A stretch of DNA of 64,000 nt from Rhabdophis nuchalis (lineage: Eukaryota > Chordata > Lepidosauria > Squamata > Natricidae), in the NCBI GenBank assembly GCA_039707465.1, contig CM077644.1, positions 187,413,462 through 187,477,461 of the forward strand, given 5' to 3'. Below, piece by piece: positions 1 through 9,274 of this stretch (position 1 is its first letter; each line of letters begins with the position of its first letter). The position numbers were made by a program, and so were the translations under genes. Below the pieces are notes generated by a model. That model was not told the origin of the DNA and did not search any database. It worked only from the letters and a program-made list of their open reading frames with translations.

Positions 1-267
1 AGCAACAGCATTGTTATTGGTGTATTCTCCTTGTCAATCTTTAAGAACATCTCAGCCAGGGTAGAGTCTCGCATATCTTGATAGTTCCTGGCGGTGCCTA
101 GTGCTGCTAATCAGGTGAGCTTATAGACATTTGAGGTAAACAGTTATTGAGTCATGGCAGTGTGTTGCAGATGGCCTCTTCGTAACCTTTATATGACCTC
201 TATCTCTACAAAGTTCTACATGTTTTATGTTCTAGAAGGCATTAAGTTAAGGCAACTTCCTCTAAAG

Positions 268-462
268 CAGTGGTTCTCAACCTTCCCAATGCTGCGACTC
301 TTTAATACAGTTCCTCATGTTGTGATGACCCCCAACCATAAAATTGGTGTCTCGGTTCCTAAGACCATCGAAAATATATGTTTTCCGATGGTCTTAGGTG
401 ACCCCTGTGAAAGGGTCATTCAACCCCCAAAGAGGTCCCAACCCACAGGTTGAAAACCACTG
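268..462 (+). mobile_element. SPIN-like hAT non-autonomous DNA transposon
   Basis: The element begins CAGTGGTTCTCAACCTTCC and ends with the matching inverted terminus GGTTGAAAACCACTG. It is flanked by identical 8-bp duplications CTCTAAAG at 260-267 and 463-470, which is the hAT signature. The termini and the internal stretches about a vanished AATACAGTTCCTCATGTTGT-type block and a GACCCCTGTGAAAGGGTC block match my memory of SPIN (SPACE INVADERS) elements, a hAT family spread horizontally among tetrapods. At 195 bp it encodes no transposase. An internal inverted repeat near 359-397 (CTAAGACCATCG and its complement) can form a hairpin. The family assignment is from recognition, not a database search. 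Confidence 0.82.
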
Positions 463-740
463 CTCTAAAGATTATTGTGCTTTTTAAACCATGAGAGAAT
501 GAAGGAGCCTCAGAGCAAGGTTGACAATTATTACTGGGAGCAGTAACTGCTAATTTTAGACTGATAGTGTAACAAGTGAAAAATACTGATGCTTAAATGT
601 TACCTTAAGATAGTGTAAAATATTGAGTAACTGAAGGATATTCTTTAGACAATTCCCTTTCAAAGTGGGCAGAGTTGCATAGTTCACAGGTAAAAGGTTT
701 TTTTGTCTATTGGGGGTGGTGATTTACAAGTAGGAAGAAG

Positions 741-1030
741 GGACACAGTGGCTCAGTGGCTAAGACGCTGAGCTTGTCAATCAGAAATGTTGGCAGTTTG
801 GCGGTTCAAACCCCTAGCACCGCATAATGGACTGAGCTCCAGTTACTTGTCCAAGTTTCTGCCAACCTAGCAGTTCAAAAGAATGTAAAAATGCAAGTAG
901 AAAAATAGGAACTACCTTTGGGATCTGAAAGTAACAGCATTCTGTGTGCCTTCGGTGTTTAGTCATGCTGGCCACATGACCATGAAGATGTCTTTGGACA
1001 GTGCTGGCTCTTTGGCTTTGAAACGGAGAT
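741..1030 (+). mobile_element. tRNA-derived squamate SINE, 5' part (interrupted)
   Basis: The head carries a tRNA-type A box (TGGCTCAGTGGCTAAGACG) and a B-box-like GGTTCAAACCCC. The body matches two fuller copies in this window (31054-31377 and 43315-43653), including GCTTCTGCCAACCTAGCAG and CATGCTGGCCACATGACCA. The copy stops at AAACGGAGAT, where the L2 LINE begins. It resumes at about 3370 and again at 3823, so it predates both insertions. It is non-coding and would be transcribed by RNA polymerase III. Confidence 0.85.
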
Positions 1031-3369
1031 TATTTATTTATTTATTTTATTAAATTTATACCCCGCCCTTCTCCTTGTTAGGACCCAGGGCGGCGCACAG
1101 GCATTATTAAAACCACAAAATACAAAATACAAAATCGATTAAAATATATTAAATTATTGGACCCGTGCTAAAAACCCATTTTAAAACCATACCAAATTAA
1201 TTTTAATTTTAAAAGTCAGAAGTAGGGGCTATCCTAGGCCGGCTTGTTGGAATAGATACGTCTTAAGACGTTGGCGGAAGAGGCGGAGGTCCGAGATAGT
1301 GCGAAGGTCGGGGGGTAGGTCGTTCCAGAGGGCCGGGCCCGCCACAGAGAAGGCCCTTCCCCTGGGTGTCGCCAGCCGGCATTGCCCCGCTGACGGCACC
1401 CGGAGAAGACCCTCTCTGTGGGAGCGGATCGGACGAAGGGATGTATGGGGCAGGAGACGGTCTCGTATATAGCTAGGCCCCGAGCCATGGAGCGATTTAA
1501 AGATGGTCATCAGCACCTTGAAGCGCACTCGAAAGGCCACAGGCAGCCAGTGCAGCTCGCGCAGGAGAGGTGTTACGTGGGTTTGCCTTGAGGCACCCAT
1601 AATCACCCGCGCGGCCGCATTCTGTACTAACTGTAGCTTTCGAGTGCACCTCAAGGGGAGCCCCATGTAGAGAGCGTTACAGTAATCCAGCCGGGATGTC
1701 ACAAGCGCTTGAGTGACTGTGCGAAGGGCTCCCCGGTCCAGTAAGGGGCGCAACTGGCATATCAGGCGTACCTGATAGAACGCCCCCCTGGCCACGGCCG
1801 TCACATGGTCCTCCATGGACAGCCGCGAATCCAGGAAGACACCCAAGTTGCGCGCCCTCTCCACGGGGGCCAGTTGTTCGCCCCCAATGGCCAGTGTTGG
1901 ACTTATCTGGCTGAACCGGGGTGCCGGAAACCACAGCCACTCGGTCTTGGACGGGTTGAGTCTGAGTTTGTTACTACCCATCCAGATCCGTACGGCCTCC
2001 AGACACCGGGACAGCACCTCGACGGCATCGTTGGGGTGGTTTGGGGTGGATATGTACAGCTGAGTGTCATCAGCGTACAGATGGTATTCCACCCCAAAAC
2101 CACGGATGATCTCGCCCAGCGGCTTCATGTAGGTGTTAAACAGGAGTGGCGAGAGGACCGACCCCTGAGGGACCCCACATGTGAGTGGCCTCGGGGACGA
2201 CCTCTGCCCTCCTGCCAACACCCATTGCGACCGACCAGAGAGGTAAGACGAGAACCACCGTAGGACGGTGCCTCTCAGCCCCAACCCCCCCAATCGGTGC
2301 AATAAGATACCATGGTCGATGGTATCAAAAGCCGCTGAGAGGTCTAATAGGACAAGGATAGAGGAACAACCTCTATCCCGTGCCCTCCAGAGATCATCTA
2401 CCAACGCGACCAATGCCGTTTCGGTGCTGTGACCGGGCCGGAAGCCGGACTGGCGCGGGTCTAGATAATCAACTTCCTCCAGATGTCGGGGAAACTGTTG
2501 AGCCACCACACTCTCAACAACCTTCACTAAAAAGTGAAGGTTGGAGACGGGACGATAGTTCTCTAATAAAGCTGGATCCAGGGATGGTTTCTTGAGGAGG
2601 GGCCTCACCACCGCCTCTTTCAAAACGGTGGGCAAGTGCCCCTCACTCAGAGATGAATTCACAATGCCCTGGAGCCAGCCTCGTGTCACCTCCCAGGATG
2701 CCAGTACAAGCCAGGAGGGACACGGGTCCAATAAACATGTGGTGGCTCTAAGGTTCCTCCGCAACCTGTCCATATCCTCGGTAGTAACAAAGTCAAACTC
2801 CTCCCAAGGTGTAATCTCAAGACCAACGCTGGACGCCTCGACTGGACCACAAGTGGAGGGCAACTCGTTCCGAATCTGAGTGATTTTGTCCTGCAGGAAT
2901 ATTCCAAATTCCTCTGCTCGACCCTGCAGAGGGGCTTCCCGCGGCCTCAGATGAAGGAGGGAGCGGGTCACCCCAAACAGGGCGGCAGGGCGGTTTTCCG
3001 CGGACGCGATAAGAGTAGCACAATACTCACGTTTGGCTACTCTTAGTGCCACTAAGTAAGTCCTAATATGGTCTCTCACTAGTGTTCGGTCAGATTCGGA
3101 TCGAGAAGATCTCCACCTACTCTCTAGGCATCTCTTGCGGCGTTTCATCTCCCGAAGCTCCTCGGTAAACCAAGGAGCCTGGGTGACTCGGCGCCGCATG
3201 AGAGGCCGCAAGGGCGCAACTCGGTCCAAGGCCCCCGTGGCCGCACTATACCATGCGGCCACTAGATCCTCAGTCGAGCCACGGGGCAGGGACACAGGTA
3301 TTGGCCCAAGCTCCCTCTGGAACCTTTCCGGGTCCATCAGGCGCCTGGGGCGGAACCAACTTGGTGCCT
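1031..3369 (-). mobile_element. L2-group non-LTR retrotransposon (LINE), 5'-truncated, young
   Basis: A 2.3-kb minus-strand LINE was inserted into a SINE. Its 3' end at 1031-1110 shows the typical end: a GGGCGGGGTATAAATTT-like block followed by an A-rich (AAAT)n tail. The 5' end is truncated in the linker between endonuclease and reverse transcriptase, so the endonuclease is missing. A 3-bp GAT is shared by both flanks (1028-1030 and 3370-3372), which may be a very short target duplication. It is highly similar to the plus-strand copy at 33290-37668. The L2 group is inferred from the RT wording and the 3' end; the CR1 superclade is certain enough, the exact clade less so. Confidence 0.85.
1229..3337 (-). 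CDS. L2-group LINE reverse transcriptase, intact 702-codon frame of a 5'-truncated element
   Basis: The frame encodes the RT half of a LINE ORF2 protein, which copies element RNA into DNA at a nicked target. Residues 1-200 are the linker after the missing endonuclease. RT motifs follow in order: NYRPVS at about 260, LDLSAAFDTID at 331 with the first catalytic aspartate D332, CGVPQGSVLSP at 388, and the catalytic YADD at 421-424. The thumb and C-terminal region contains SRLDYCNALYMGLP near 548 and a WLPVAFRVRFK block near 597. The last residues (QQAGLG) are at the usual end of the family. There are no stops or frameshifts and the catalytic residues are present. The first methionine is probably internal to the original ORF2, since the element is truncated just upstream. 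Without endonuclease it cannot mobilise normally. Confidence 0.85.
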   Translation of the reverse strand: MDPERFQRELGPIPVSLPRGSTEDLVAAWYSAATGALDRVAPLRPLMRRRVTQAPWFTEELREMKRRKRCLESRWRSSRSESDRTLVRDHIRTYLVALRVAKREYCATLIASAENRPAALFGVTRSLLHLRPREAPLQGRAEEFGIFLQDKITQIRNELPSTCGPVEASSVGLEITPWEEFDFVTTEDMDRLRRNLRATTCLLDPCPSWLVLASWEVTRGWLQGIVNSSLSEGHLPTVLKEAVVRPLLKKPSLDPALLENYRPVSNLHFLVKVVESVVAQQFPRHLEEVDYLDPRQSGFRPGHSTETALVALVDDLWRARDRGCSSILVLLDLSAAFDTIDHGILLHRLGGLGLRGTVLRWFSSYLSGRSQWVLAGGQRSSPRPLTCGVPQGSVLSPLLFNTYMKPLGEIIRGFGVEYHLYADDTQLYISTPNHPNDAVEVLSRCLEAVRIWMGSNKLRLNPSKTEWLWFPAPRFSQISPTLAIGGEQLAPVERARNLGVFLDSRLSMEDHVTAVARGAFYQVRLICQLRPLLDRGALRTVTQALVTSRLDYCNALYMGLPLRCTRKLQLVQNAAARVIMGASRQTHVTPLLRELHWLPVAFRVRFKVLMTIFKSLHGSGPSYIRDRLLPHTSLRPIRSHREGLLRVPSAGQCRLATPRGRAFSVAGPALWNDLPPDLRTISDLRLFRQRLKTYLFQQAGLG

Positions 3370-3419
3370 GATGGGCACCTTCCCCTAGAGTCGGGAATGA
3401 CTAGCACATATGTGCAAGG
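3370..3419 (+). mobile_element. SINE, middle piece between L2 and hAT insertions
   Basis: This is the continuation of the SINE that starts at 741. CCCCTAGAGTCGGGAATGA and CTAGCACATATGTGC match the corresponding part of the copies at 31054 and 43315. The piece ends with GTGCAAGG (3412-3419), the left target duplication of the following hAT element. Confidence 0.85.
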
Positions 3420-3814
3420 CAGTGGTGGGTTTCTGCAGGCTCGCACCTACTCGCGAGAGCCGGTTGGTGAAATTTAGAGAACCGGTGAGAGGGGGTTCCA
3501 CCGGCGTACCTGGAAGTAAATCTGGCCCGCCGCTGCCAGTGACCCAACGGGAAGGAAAGGAAAAGAAGGAAGAAAGGAAGGAAGGAAAGAAAGAAAGAGA
3601 GCGAGAAAGAAAGAAAGAGAGAAAGAAAGAAAGAAAGAATTTATCATCACAATTGAGTCAAAAATTTTGGTTGCTAAGCAAGAGCGTTGTTAAATGAGTT
3701 TCACCACATTTTAAAAGGTGGCCACTCCCACCCTGTCACATGACTGCCAAGCCACGCCCACAAAATAGGCCACACCTACAGAGTAGGTTCTAAAAAATTT
3801 GAAACCCACCAATG
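3420..3814. mobile_element. hAT MITE with 8-bp target duplication GTGCAAGG
   Basis: The termini are inverted repeats, CAGTGGTGGGTTTC at the left and GAAACCCACCAATG at the right. The 8-bp duplications GTGCAAGG at 3412-3419 and 3815-3822 are identical. The 395-bp interior has no coding capacity and includes a GA-rich tract (3551-3639). The right-hand 100 bp (a GTGGGCGTGGC-type motif in reverse) is related to the element at 59727-60003. It was inserted into the 3' part of the SINE that begins at 741. Confidence 0.88.
3551..3639 (+). repeat. GAAA/GGAA purine-rich microsatellite
   Basis: A run of GGAA and GAAA units about 90 bp long lies inside the hAT MITE. The frame read through it (3410-3697) is an artefact of stop-poor purine repeats. 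Confidence 0.9.
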
Positions 3815-3838
3815 GTGCAAGGGGAACCTTTATCTTTA
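3815..3838 (+). mobile_element. SINE, 3' terminal piece
   Basis: GTGCAAGG followed by GGAACCTTTATCTTTA is the last part of the SINE that starts at 741; the copy at 43315-43653 ends GGGGAACCTTTACCTTTA. It shows that the hAT element split the SINE near its 3' end. Confidence 0.8.
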
Positions 3839-4261
3839 CAAATAGGAATATTCACATTCTGGCCTATTAAACTGTTGTTTGTTCAATCTTTTGGCGAGAG
3901 CTGTTCACACAGTGATAAAGAGGCTAGCAGCTGTTTTCAAAGCAATTTGCAGGTCCAGGATACACTTCTTTCTCCAAAAAAGACAAGCTTCCTCACCTTG
4001 CATCATAACCTCAGGAGGAGGAAATGAGACTCTCCTTGATCTCTCCTCTGTAGGTACATGCATTCACTGAACATTGCCTGCAGTGGTACCTCTAATTTTC
4101 TCCTTTCTAAATTACTAATCTGCACTCAGAGAGACTCCTACACTGAGCTGATTGTTTCCAGGCTTGAATGTTGTTAGAGAACTTGGATGTTTTGTCATGG
4201 AATTATAGTATTTGGAATTATATTATTTGGCTATACTATACTATAGTATAAATCATGGAAT
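3839..4261. other. no gene or repeat recognised
   Basis: Mostly unremarkable AT-rich sequence. A short palindrome-like ATACTATACTATAGTAT lies near 4231-4247. Short reading frames here show no family motif. Confidence 0.5.
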
Positions 4262-4869
4262 TATAGTATTTGGCTCTGAAACCAAACAAGACAGACACAC
4301 ACTTCAATGGATGATTAGAACTACAGAAAAAACAATTGCTACCAACCTGCTGTCCATTGAGGACCTGTATACTGCATGAGTCAAAAAGAAGGCTATGAAA
4401 ATATCTACAGACCTCCCACATCCTGGATATCAATTGTTTCAACTTCTACCCTCAAAATGATGCTATAGAGCACTGCACACCAGAACAACAGACGCAAGGA
4501 CAGTTTCCCCCCCAAATGCCATCACTCTGATTAATAACTAATTCCCACAACACTGTCAAACTATTTACTAAGACTGTATTACTATTCTTCTTCTCTTCCT
4601 TCCTAGTATTTATCTCTTCCCACTTGTGACTATAACCATGTTGCTTATATCTTTCAATTTATATTGTTTTTATTTGTTTCCTAGTATGATTTGATAGCTT
4701 ATTAGTAACCTTGACTATCACGAAGTGTTGTATCTTTTATTCTTGATGAATGTATTTTATTTTCCCTATGTACACTGAGAGCATATGCACCAAAGACAAA
4801 TTCCTTGTGTGTCCAATCACAGTCGGCCAAAAAAGAATTCTATTCTATTCTATTCTATTCTATTCTATT
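4262..4869 (+). mobile_element. Snake1-like CR1 LINE 3' end with (ATTCT)n tail
   Basis: This is a 5'-truncated 3' fragment of a LINE that also occurs at 6418-7498; the two share TTTCAAC.TCTACCCTCAAAA and the terminal TTCCTTGTGTGTCCAATCACA and GGCCAA blocks. It ends in an (ATTCT)n run at 4836-4869, which is (AATAG)n on the other strand. Snake CR1 LINEs are known to seed AATAG microsatellites from their 3' ends. Here CTATAGAG at 4463-4470 is uninterrupted and preserves the pre-insertion state of the hAT target used in the second copy. Confidence 0.75.
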
Positions 4870-4952
4870 ACGCACGTTTTTTAAATTGAACTGTCTAAGA
4901 GAAGGTTTTATTTCCACCCTTGTTTATTTGATTATCCCATACAATTGTTGGA

Positions 4953-5028
4953 ATCTATCCATCCATCCATCCATCCATCCATCCATCCATCCATCCATCC
5001 ATCCATCCATCCATCCATCCATCCATCC

Positions 5029-5090
<62 letters not shown>

Positions 5091-5099
5091 GTATCTATC
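4953..5099 (+). repeat. compound (ATCC)n-(ATCT)n microsatellite
   Basis: About 73 bp of ATCC units (4957-5029) pass directly into about 70 bp of ATCT units (5030-5099). The second block is AGAT/GATA on the minus strand. The isoleucine/histidine/serine-rich frame at 4805-5164 is a product of this repeat. Confidence 0.97.
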
Positions 5100-6180
5100 A
5101 CCTCATGAATACTACTAAAGCATCCATCCATTGTTCTTTTAGAGTTCTTTATGCCCATATATAAATTCCATCTAGTTTCCATCAGCAGAGGAATTCCTCG
5201 GGCTCTGAGGCTTAGACTCAGCAATTTTGACCTATTACCTCTTTCCTGTAGTTTCTCATTTTATTATATTTGAAGATCAGCTATTATAAATTTGAATTAA
5301 GTGGAAGTTCATCTTGGTGGGTTTTAAACATTCAGTTTGACAGTTGTTTTATCTGCTTGTTTTAGTGGACGTTATTAATTAATTTTGAGAAATATTTTCC
5401 CCCCTGAAAATTTACACAAGTGCTAAAAAAGATGCTTAAACAGATTGTGTCTCTGTAGAATATAATGCTGTACTTGTCTCATTTTAAAATATATGTACTT
5501 GTTTGTATCTTATTCAAACAACTGAGACATTTTCTCTGAAAAGACTCTAAAGCCTTTTACACTTAAGAAATGTATAACCCTAAAAACCTCTTTGCGGCAT
5601 GTTGTCTTAGTTGTACTATTTTCCCCTTATTTTTAAATTAATATTATTCTGAGTCTGTAGCTTCAAACATACCTCATTCATTTTATGTAGCAGCAGGAAA
5701 GATAGATGCATTAATATTTAAACGCAATTCAGTTTTTAAGAAAACATGTCCCATTTGACTTTATAATACTTGCCAAGTTTCTCATTCTAAGAGCAAATGT
5801 GCAATAGACAAGCTTTGCAAAGCTGATTTAATCCCCTACCCAAATGACTAGATAACTATAGTAGGGACTTTGTATAAAAATTGTGTTCCATAACAAATCT
5901 GTAAAGATTTAGGAAATCAAAGTCAAATGCTTTCAGCGGTAATTCTGGTAGGTTAATAACAACATACTGACAGTTTTCCAATGGATAAAATGTAAAGCCA
6001 TGGATTTATTTGCAAATCTGTGTGAAGATGTTATGAAAAGTTTTGTGGCAGAAACCGAATATAATCAACTTGAAGGCACAGGATTTGCTTGGAAGAACAG
6101 TTCCTGGATGAGAGGAACACAGATTGTTTAAGATCAATGTTTTTGAACCTTGTAAATGTAAGATGAGTGGACTTCAACTG
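5100..6180. other. AT-rich stretch with no gene recognised
   Basis: About 1.1 kb with no convincing reading frame, splice-bounded exon or mobile-element end. Sequence composition is uniform and AT-rich. Confidence 0.5.
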
Positions 6181-6365
6181 AATAGAATAACAGAGTAAAA
6201 GAGTTTGAAAGGAGCTTGGAAGTCTTCTAGTCTAAGGCCCTGCTCAAGCAGAAGACTATGCTATTTCAAGCAGATGGTTGTCCAATTTCCACTTAAAAAT
6301 GGCAAGCCATTCCACTAATTAACTGTCAGAAAATTTCTCCTTATTTCTAGATTGGTTCTCTTCTA
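6181..6365 (-). mobile_element. CR1 LINE 3' fragment, degraded
   Basis: Read on the minus strand, the segment follows the conserved 3' end of CR1 ORF2 seen intact at 60628-61345. It includes the complement of AACAGAGT..AAGGAGCTTGGAAG and of TAACTGTCAGAAAATTTCTCC, which encodes the NFLTVR-type block. Several small deletions break the frame. Confidence 0.65.
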
Positions 6366-6367
6366 AA

Positions 6368-6405
6368 GGATAGGAATAGGAATAGGAATAGGAATAGGAA
6401 TAGGA
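6368..6405 (+). repeat. (GGAATA)n hexanucleotide microsatellite
   Basis: Six or so consecutive GGAATA units lie between the CR1 fragment and the second Snake1-like LINE end. Confidence 0.9.
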
Positions 6406-6463
6406 TAGAACAGAATTATTTATAAATTGTTTCAACTCCTACCCTCAAAACGATGCTATAGAG

Positions 6464-6603
6464 CAGGGGTTCCCAAACTTGGCAACTTGAAGATTTGTGG
6501 ACTTCAACTCCCAGAATTCTCCAGTCAGCAGAGCTCTGCTGGCTGGAGAATTCTGGGAGTTGAAGTCCACAAGTCTTCAAGTTGCCAAGTTTGGGAACCC
6601 CTG
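6464..6603. mobile_element. palindromic hAT MITE, 140 bp, target duplication CTATAGAG
   Basis: The whole element is an inverted repeat with no spacer. The dyad centre lies between 6533 and 6534 (GCAGAGCTCTGC), and the two 70-bp arms differ at only two positions by eye. It starts CAGGGGTTCCCAAAC and ends GTTTGGGAACCCCTG. CTATAGAG flanks it at 6456-6463 and 6604-6611. Its arm contains CTTCAACTCCCAGAATTC, a core shared with the elements at 52567 and 53380. It has no coding capacity. An RNA copy would fold into a single long hairpin. Confidence 0.9.
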
Positions 6604-6611
6604 CTATAGAG

Positions 6612-7070
6612 CTCTGATGGCGAACCGATGGCACGCGTTCCACAGGTGGCACATGGAAGCCTCTCTGTGGGCACACAACCCATTGCCCCAGCTGAGCTCC
6701 ACCACGCATGCGCAGGCACATTTTTGGGGCTCTGCAGAGCATGTTGTTTAATTAAAATGCAGTTAGAACACTATAGAAGCCATCAAGAATATAACTATAT
6801 ATATCTAACAGGAACAGGAAGTATCTCATAGGCGCATATAGGGATAAATCCTAGAGAGGCAGGAAATACATCACTGAACAAGGTAGATGAATGCTAGAGA
6901 GAAATAAAGCTGCATACAAGGCTGACATAACACCTGTAACAGCGTGCACATGCACGAGGGGGGGTCATGGGGAGGTCACATACGCATTGTATTATGGGCA
7001 CGTGCGTGCACGCTGTCATGTGCATGTGTGCGCTTTTGGCACCAGAGGACAAAAAGGTTAGCCATCACTG
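6612..7070. mobile_element. hAT MITE, target duplication CTATAGAG, serial insertion
   Basis: The termini are CTCTGATGGCGAACC on the left and GGTTAGCCATCACTG on the right, near-perfect inverted repeats of the CAGTGATGGCTAACC family. The left duplication CTATAGAG (6604-6611) is also the right duplication of the preceding palindromic MITE, and the right copy lies at 7071-7078. Related elements are at 9275-9441 and 48358-48698. At 459 bp it is longer than the 9275 copy. The AT-rich segment at about 6745-6940 may be a further insertion. Confidence 0.88.
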
Positions 7071-7452
7071 CTATAGAGCACTGCACATTAGAACAAATAG
7101 ACACAAGAACAGTTTTTTTCCCCCTGAACACCATTACTTGCTAAATAAATAATCTCCTCAACACTGTCAAATTATTTATTAAGTCTGCATTACTATTACT
7201 ATTCATCTTGTCATCGTTCCTATCACCCATCTCCTCCCACTTATGGCTGTATGATTGTAACTTTGTTGCTTGTATCCTTACTATTTATATTGATTGTTTC
7301 CTAGTATGATTTGATTGCTTATTTGTACCCTATGACTATCATTAAATGTTGTACCTTATGATTTGTGATGAATGTATCTTTTCTTTTATGTACACTGAGA
7401 GCATCATATGAATCAAATTTCCTGTGTGTCCAATCACACTTGGCCAATAAAG

Positions 7453-7497
7453 AATTCTATTCTATTCTATTCTATTCTATTCTATTCTATTCTATTC
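7453..7497 (+). repeat. (ATTCT)n microsatellite at a LINE 3' end
   Basis: About nine ATTCT units directly follow the LINE terminus TTGGCCAATAAAGA, equivalent to (AATAG)n on the minus strand. Confidence 0.95.
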
Positions 7498-7499
7498 TG

Positions 7500-8720
7500 T
7501 GTTGTAAATCGATAGGAGTCCTCTTCGTGAGATAGCACATGGATTTTATTTATCAAGGAATATTTAGCTAAACGAACCATTCACCAAACATACTAGAAGA
7601 CAGTGTCTTATATAATCTCCAGGGTACTTTTCCTTTTCAAATCAACATAATATATGAATAGAAATAGATGTCCTGGATTGAATCTACTTTTAGAATTATT
7701 ACTAAAAATAGGTCAAGATAGAAAGCATTTGTTCATATAGTCATTAGGAGCTGAATCTGATTCAAGACACCTAATTACTTAAAAAATGTCCTTCAAATTG
7801 AACTCAATTCCCTGTGTCTTCATCGACAAACCCATGTAGTTTTGTTATAACAATATGAAAGTTGTCCTTTTTTCTTCCAGAATGTGTTCTTACTTGCCTA
7901 TAATCATGAGATTTCCTGGTACTTACCTATCTAAGTAGAAATGGGCTTAGCTTTTCAAGTGTAGTAAAAAAAAACACTACACTAAATACTTCCATTCTTG
8001 AATTTGTGTTCTGGGGCTGTTTATCTGCAGTATTGTTTGGAGTACAAATGCTCATTTCAAATAAATGAATAACAGATTATATCAGATTTGTCAATACCAA
8101 TCATCCTGGGGAGCAGTTCTTTCAGCAGGGACTTTGTCCACCATCTGTTCATTAGGCACTTGGGAGTCCACATTGCAGACAACATTCTTGGATTAAAACA
8201 CTTTCACTAGTTACAAAGTTCCCCACTTAATCTGTGGGCAGTGAAATTGGGTGGACAGTTACTCTGACATTCTTCAGAAGACAGAAACTCTACAGTGATT
8301 TATTAATGGTAGAATACCCTTGGCCATGACAATAGCACTGGTTTTACAAAACTTTATGGAAGGAGTTCCCAGGTGCAACATAGAACAATAGTATTACTTT
8401 TTCTGATCTCAACATTGTGCCTCTGTTGATTCAAGCAGACAACCTTTCTGGCAATTCCATTCATAAATTACTACACTATCCATACAGTGTTAATGTTGCT
8501 TTACTGCTAGAGGTATTGCAAGATCAAACATTAGGTATAAAATAGGATTGAAATGCAAAAGATAAATTCAAAATTCAGGCTTGGAGAACTTTTGGATAAA
8601 ATATTTTTCAATTTATCCAAAATTTGGAGAAGCAGCACTTTGTACTGTTCTTTCATTTTCTTCCACATATCCCTGTGAAAAAGGTTTTTCAACTTACTGT
8701 AGACCTGTGTCCCTTAATCC
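7500..8720. other. no gene or repeat recognised
   Basis: About 1.2 kb of AT-rich sequence. Short frames lack conserved motifs and I see no clear element termini. Confidence 0.5.
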
Positions 8721-8721
8721 T

Positions 8722-8925
8722 GATTCTTGGTGATTGCCTGGAGAAGTCCTTGCAGTTTGATTGGCAAGGTTTCCAGAAGTGGTTTGCCCTTGCCTTTTTC
8801 CTAGGACTAAGAGAGAGGGATTGGCGCAAGATTGACCAATTGGCTCTGAGTCCAAGGCAGGACTAGAACTCACACACTCCTGGTTTGTAACCAGATGTAT
8901 TTAACCACTGCAAGAAAACTCTTTC
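8722..8925 (-). mobile_element. tRNA-derived SINE, old copy
   Basis: Read on the minus strand, it begins with a tRNA-like head (GCAGTGGTTAAATACATCTGG, an A-box region) followed by a B-box-like GAGTTCTAGTCCTGCC. The body matches a common squamate SINE by memory, including complement blocks for GGCAAACCACTTCTGGAAACC and a CCAGGCAATCACC-type segment. The 3' boundary is not sharp. Confidence 0.6.
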
Positions 8926-9274
8926 CAACTTTTTACTCTTGATAAGAATGAAAAGAATCAACTATAAGTGAAAAATGTGTTGTATACTTCCATGTATCAA
9001 ACATGGGCTTCCCCAACCCCTGAGGAAAGTGCAGTATCATCCTTCGTATAAAATGTATTTGATTTCTGCTGTTTTCATGACAAATTGCATTGTTACTTGC
9101 TCATGAATTTTTAATTAAAAGTACAAATGTATATCAAGTGTTTGTGTTTTTATTTTTAATTATGAGTTGAATATTTTTGGGGGTGGGACGTGGGTTTGGC
9201 TTCAGTGAGATGTGGGGAGGTAAGAGGTCAGAATAAGTCACATGCTGAAAAGTTTGGGAAACCTTGACATAGAG

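Larger units (their letters stand above)
6418..7498 (+). mobile_element. Snake1-like CR1 LINE 3' end, carrying two hAT insertions
   Basis: The LINE sequence runs 6418-6463 and continues at 7071-7498. It is interrupted by two hAT MITEs and one extra target copy. The flanks rejoin to give the same order as the copy at 4262-4869, from TTTCAACTCCTACCCTCAAAA before the insertions to ACTGTCAAATTATTTA after them. It ends in (ATTCT)n at 7453-7497. The 5' boundary is uncertain. Confidence 0.78.

Noticed and set aside
1805..3371. Plus-strand frames opposite the L2 reverse transcriptase
   Set aside because: Shadows of the minus-strand RT coding sequence.
4953..5099. CRISPR-like direct repeats (tetranucleotide arrays)
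   Set aside because: Simple microsatellites with no unique spacers, in a eukaryotic genome.
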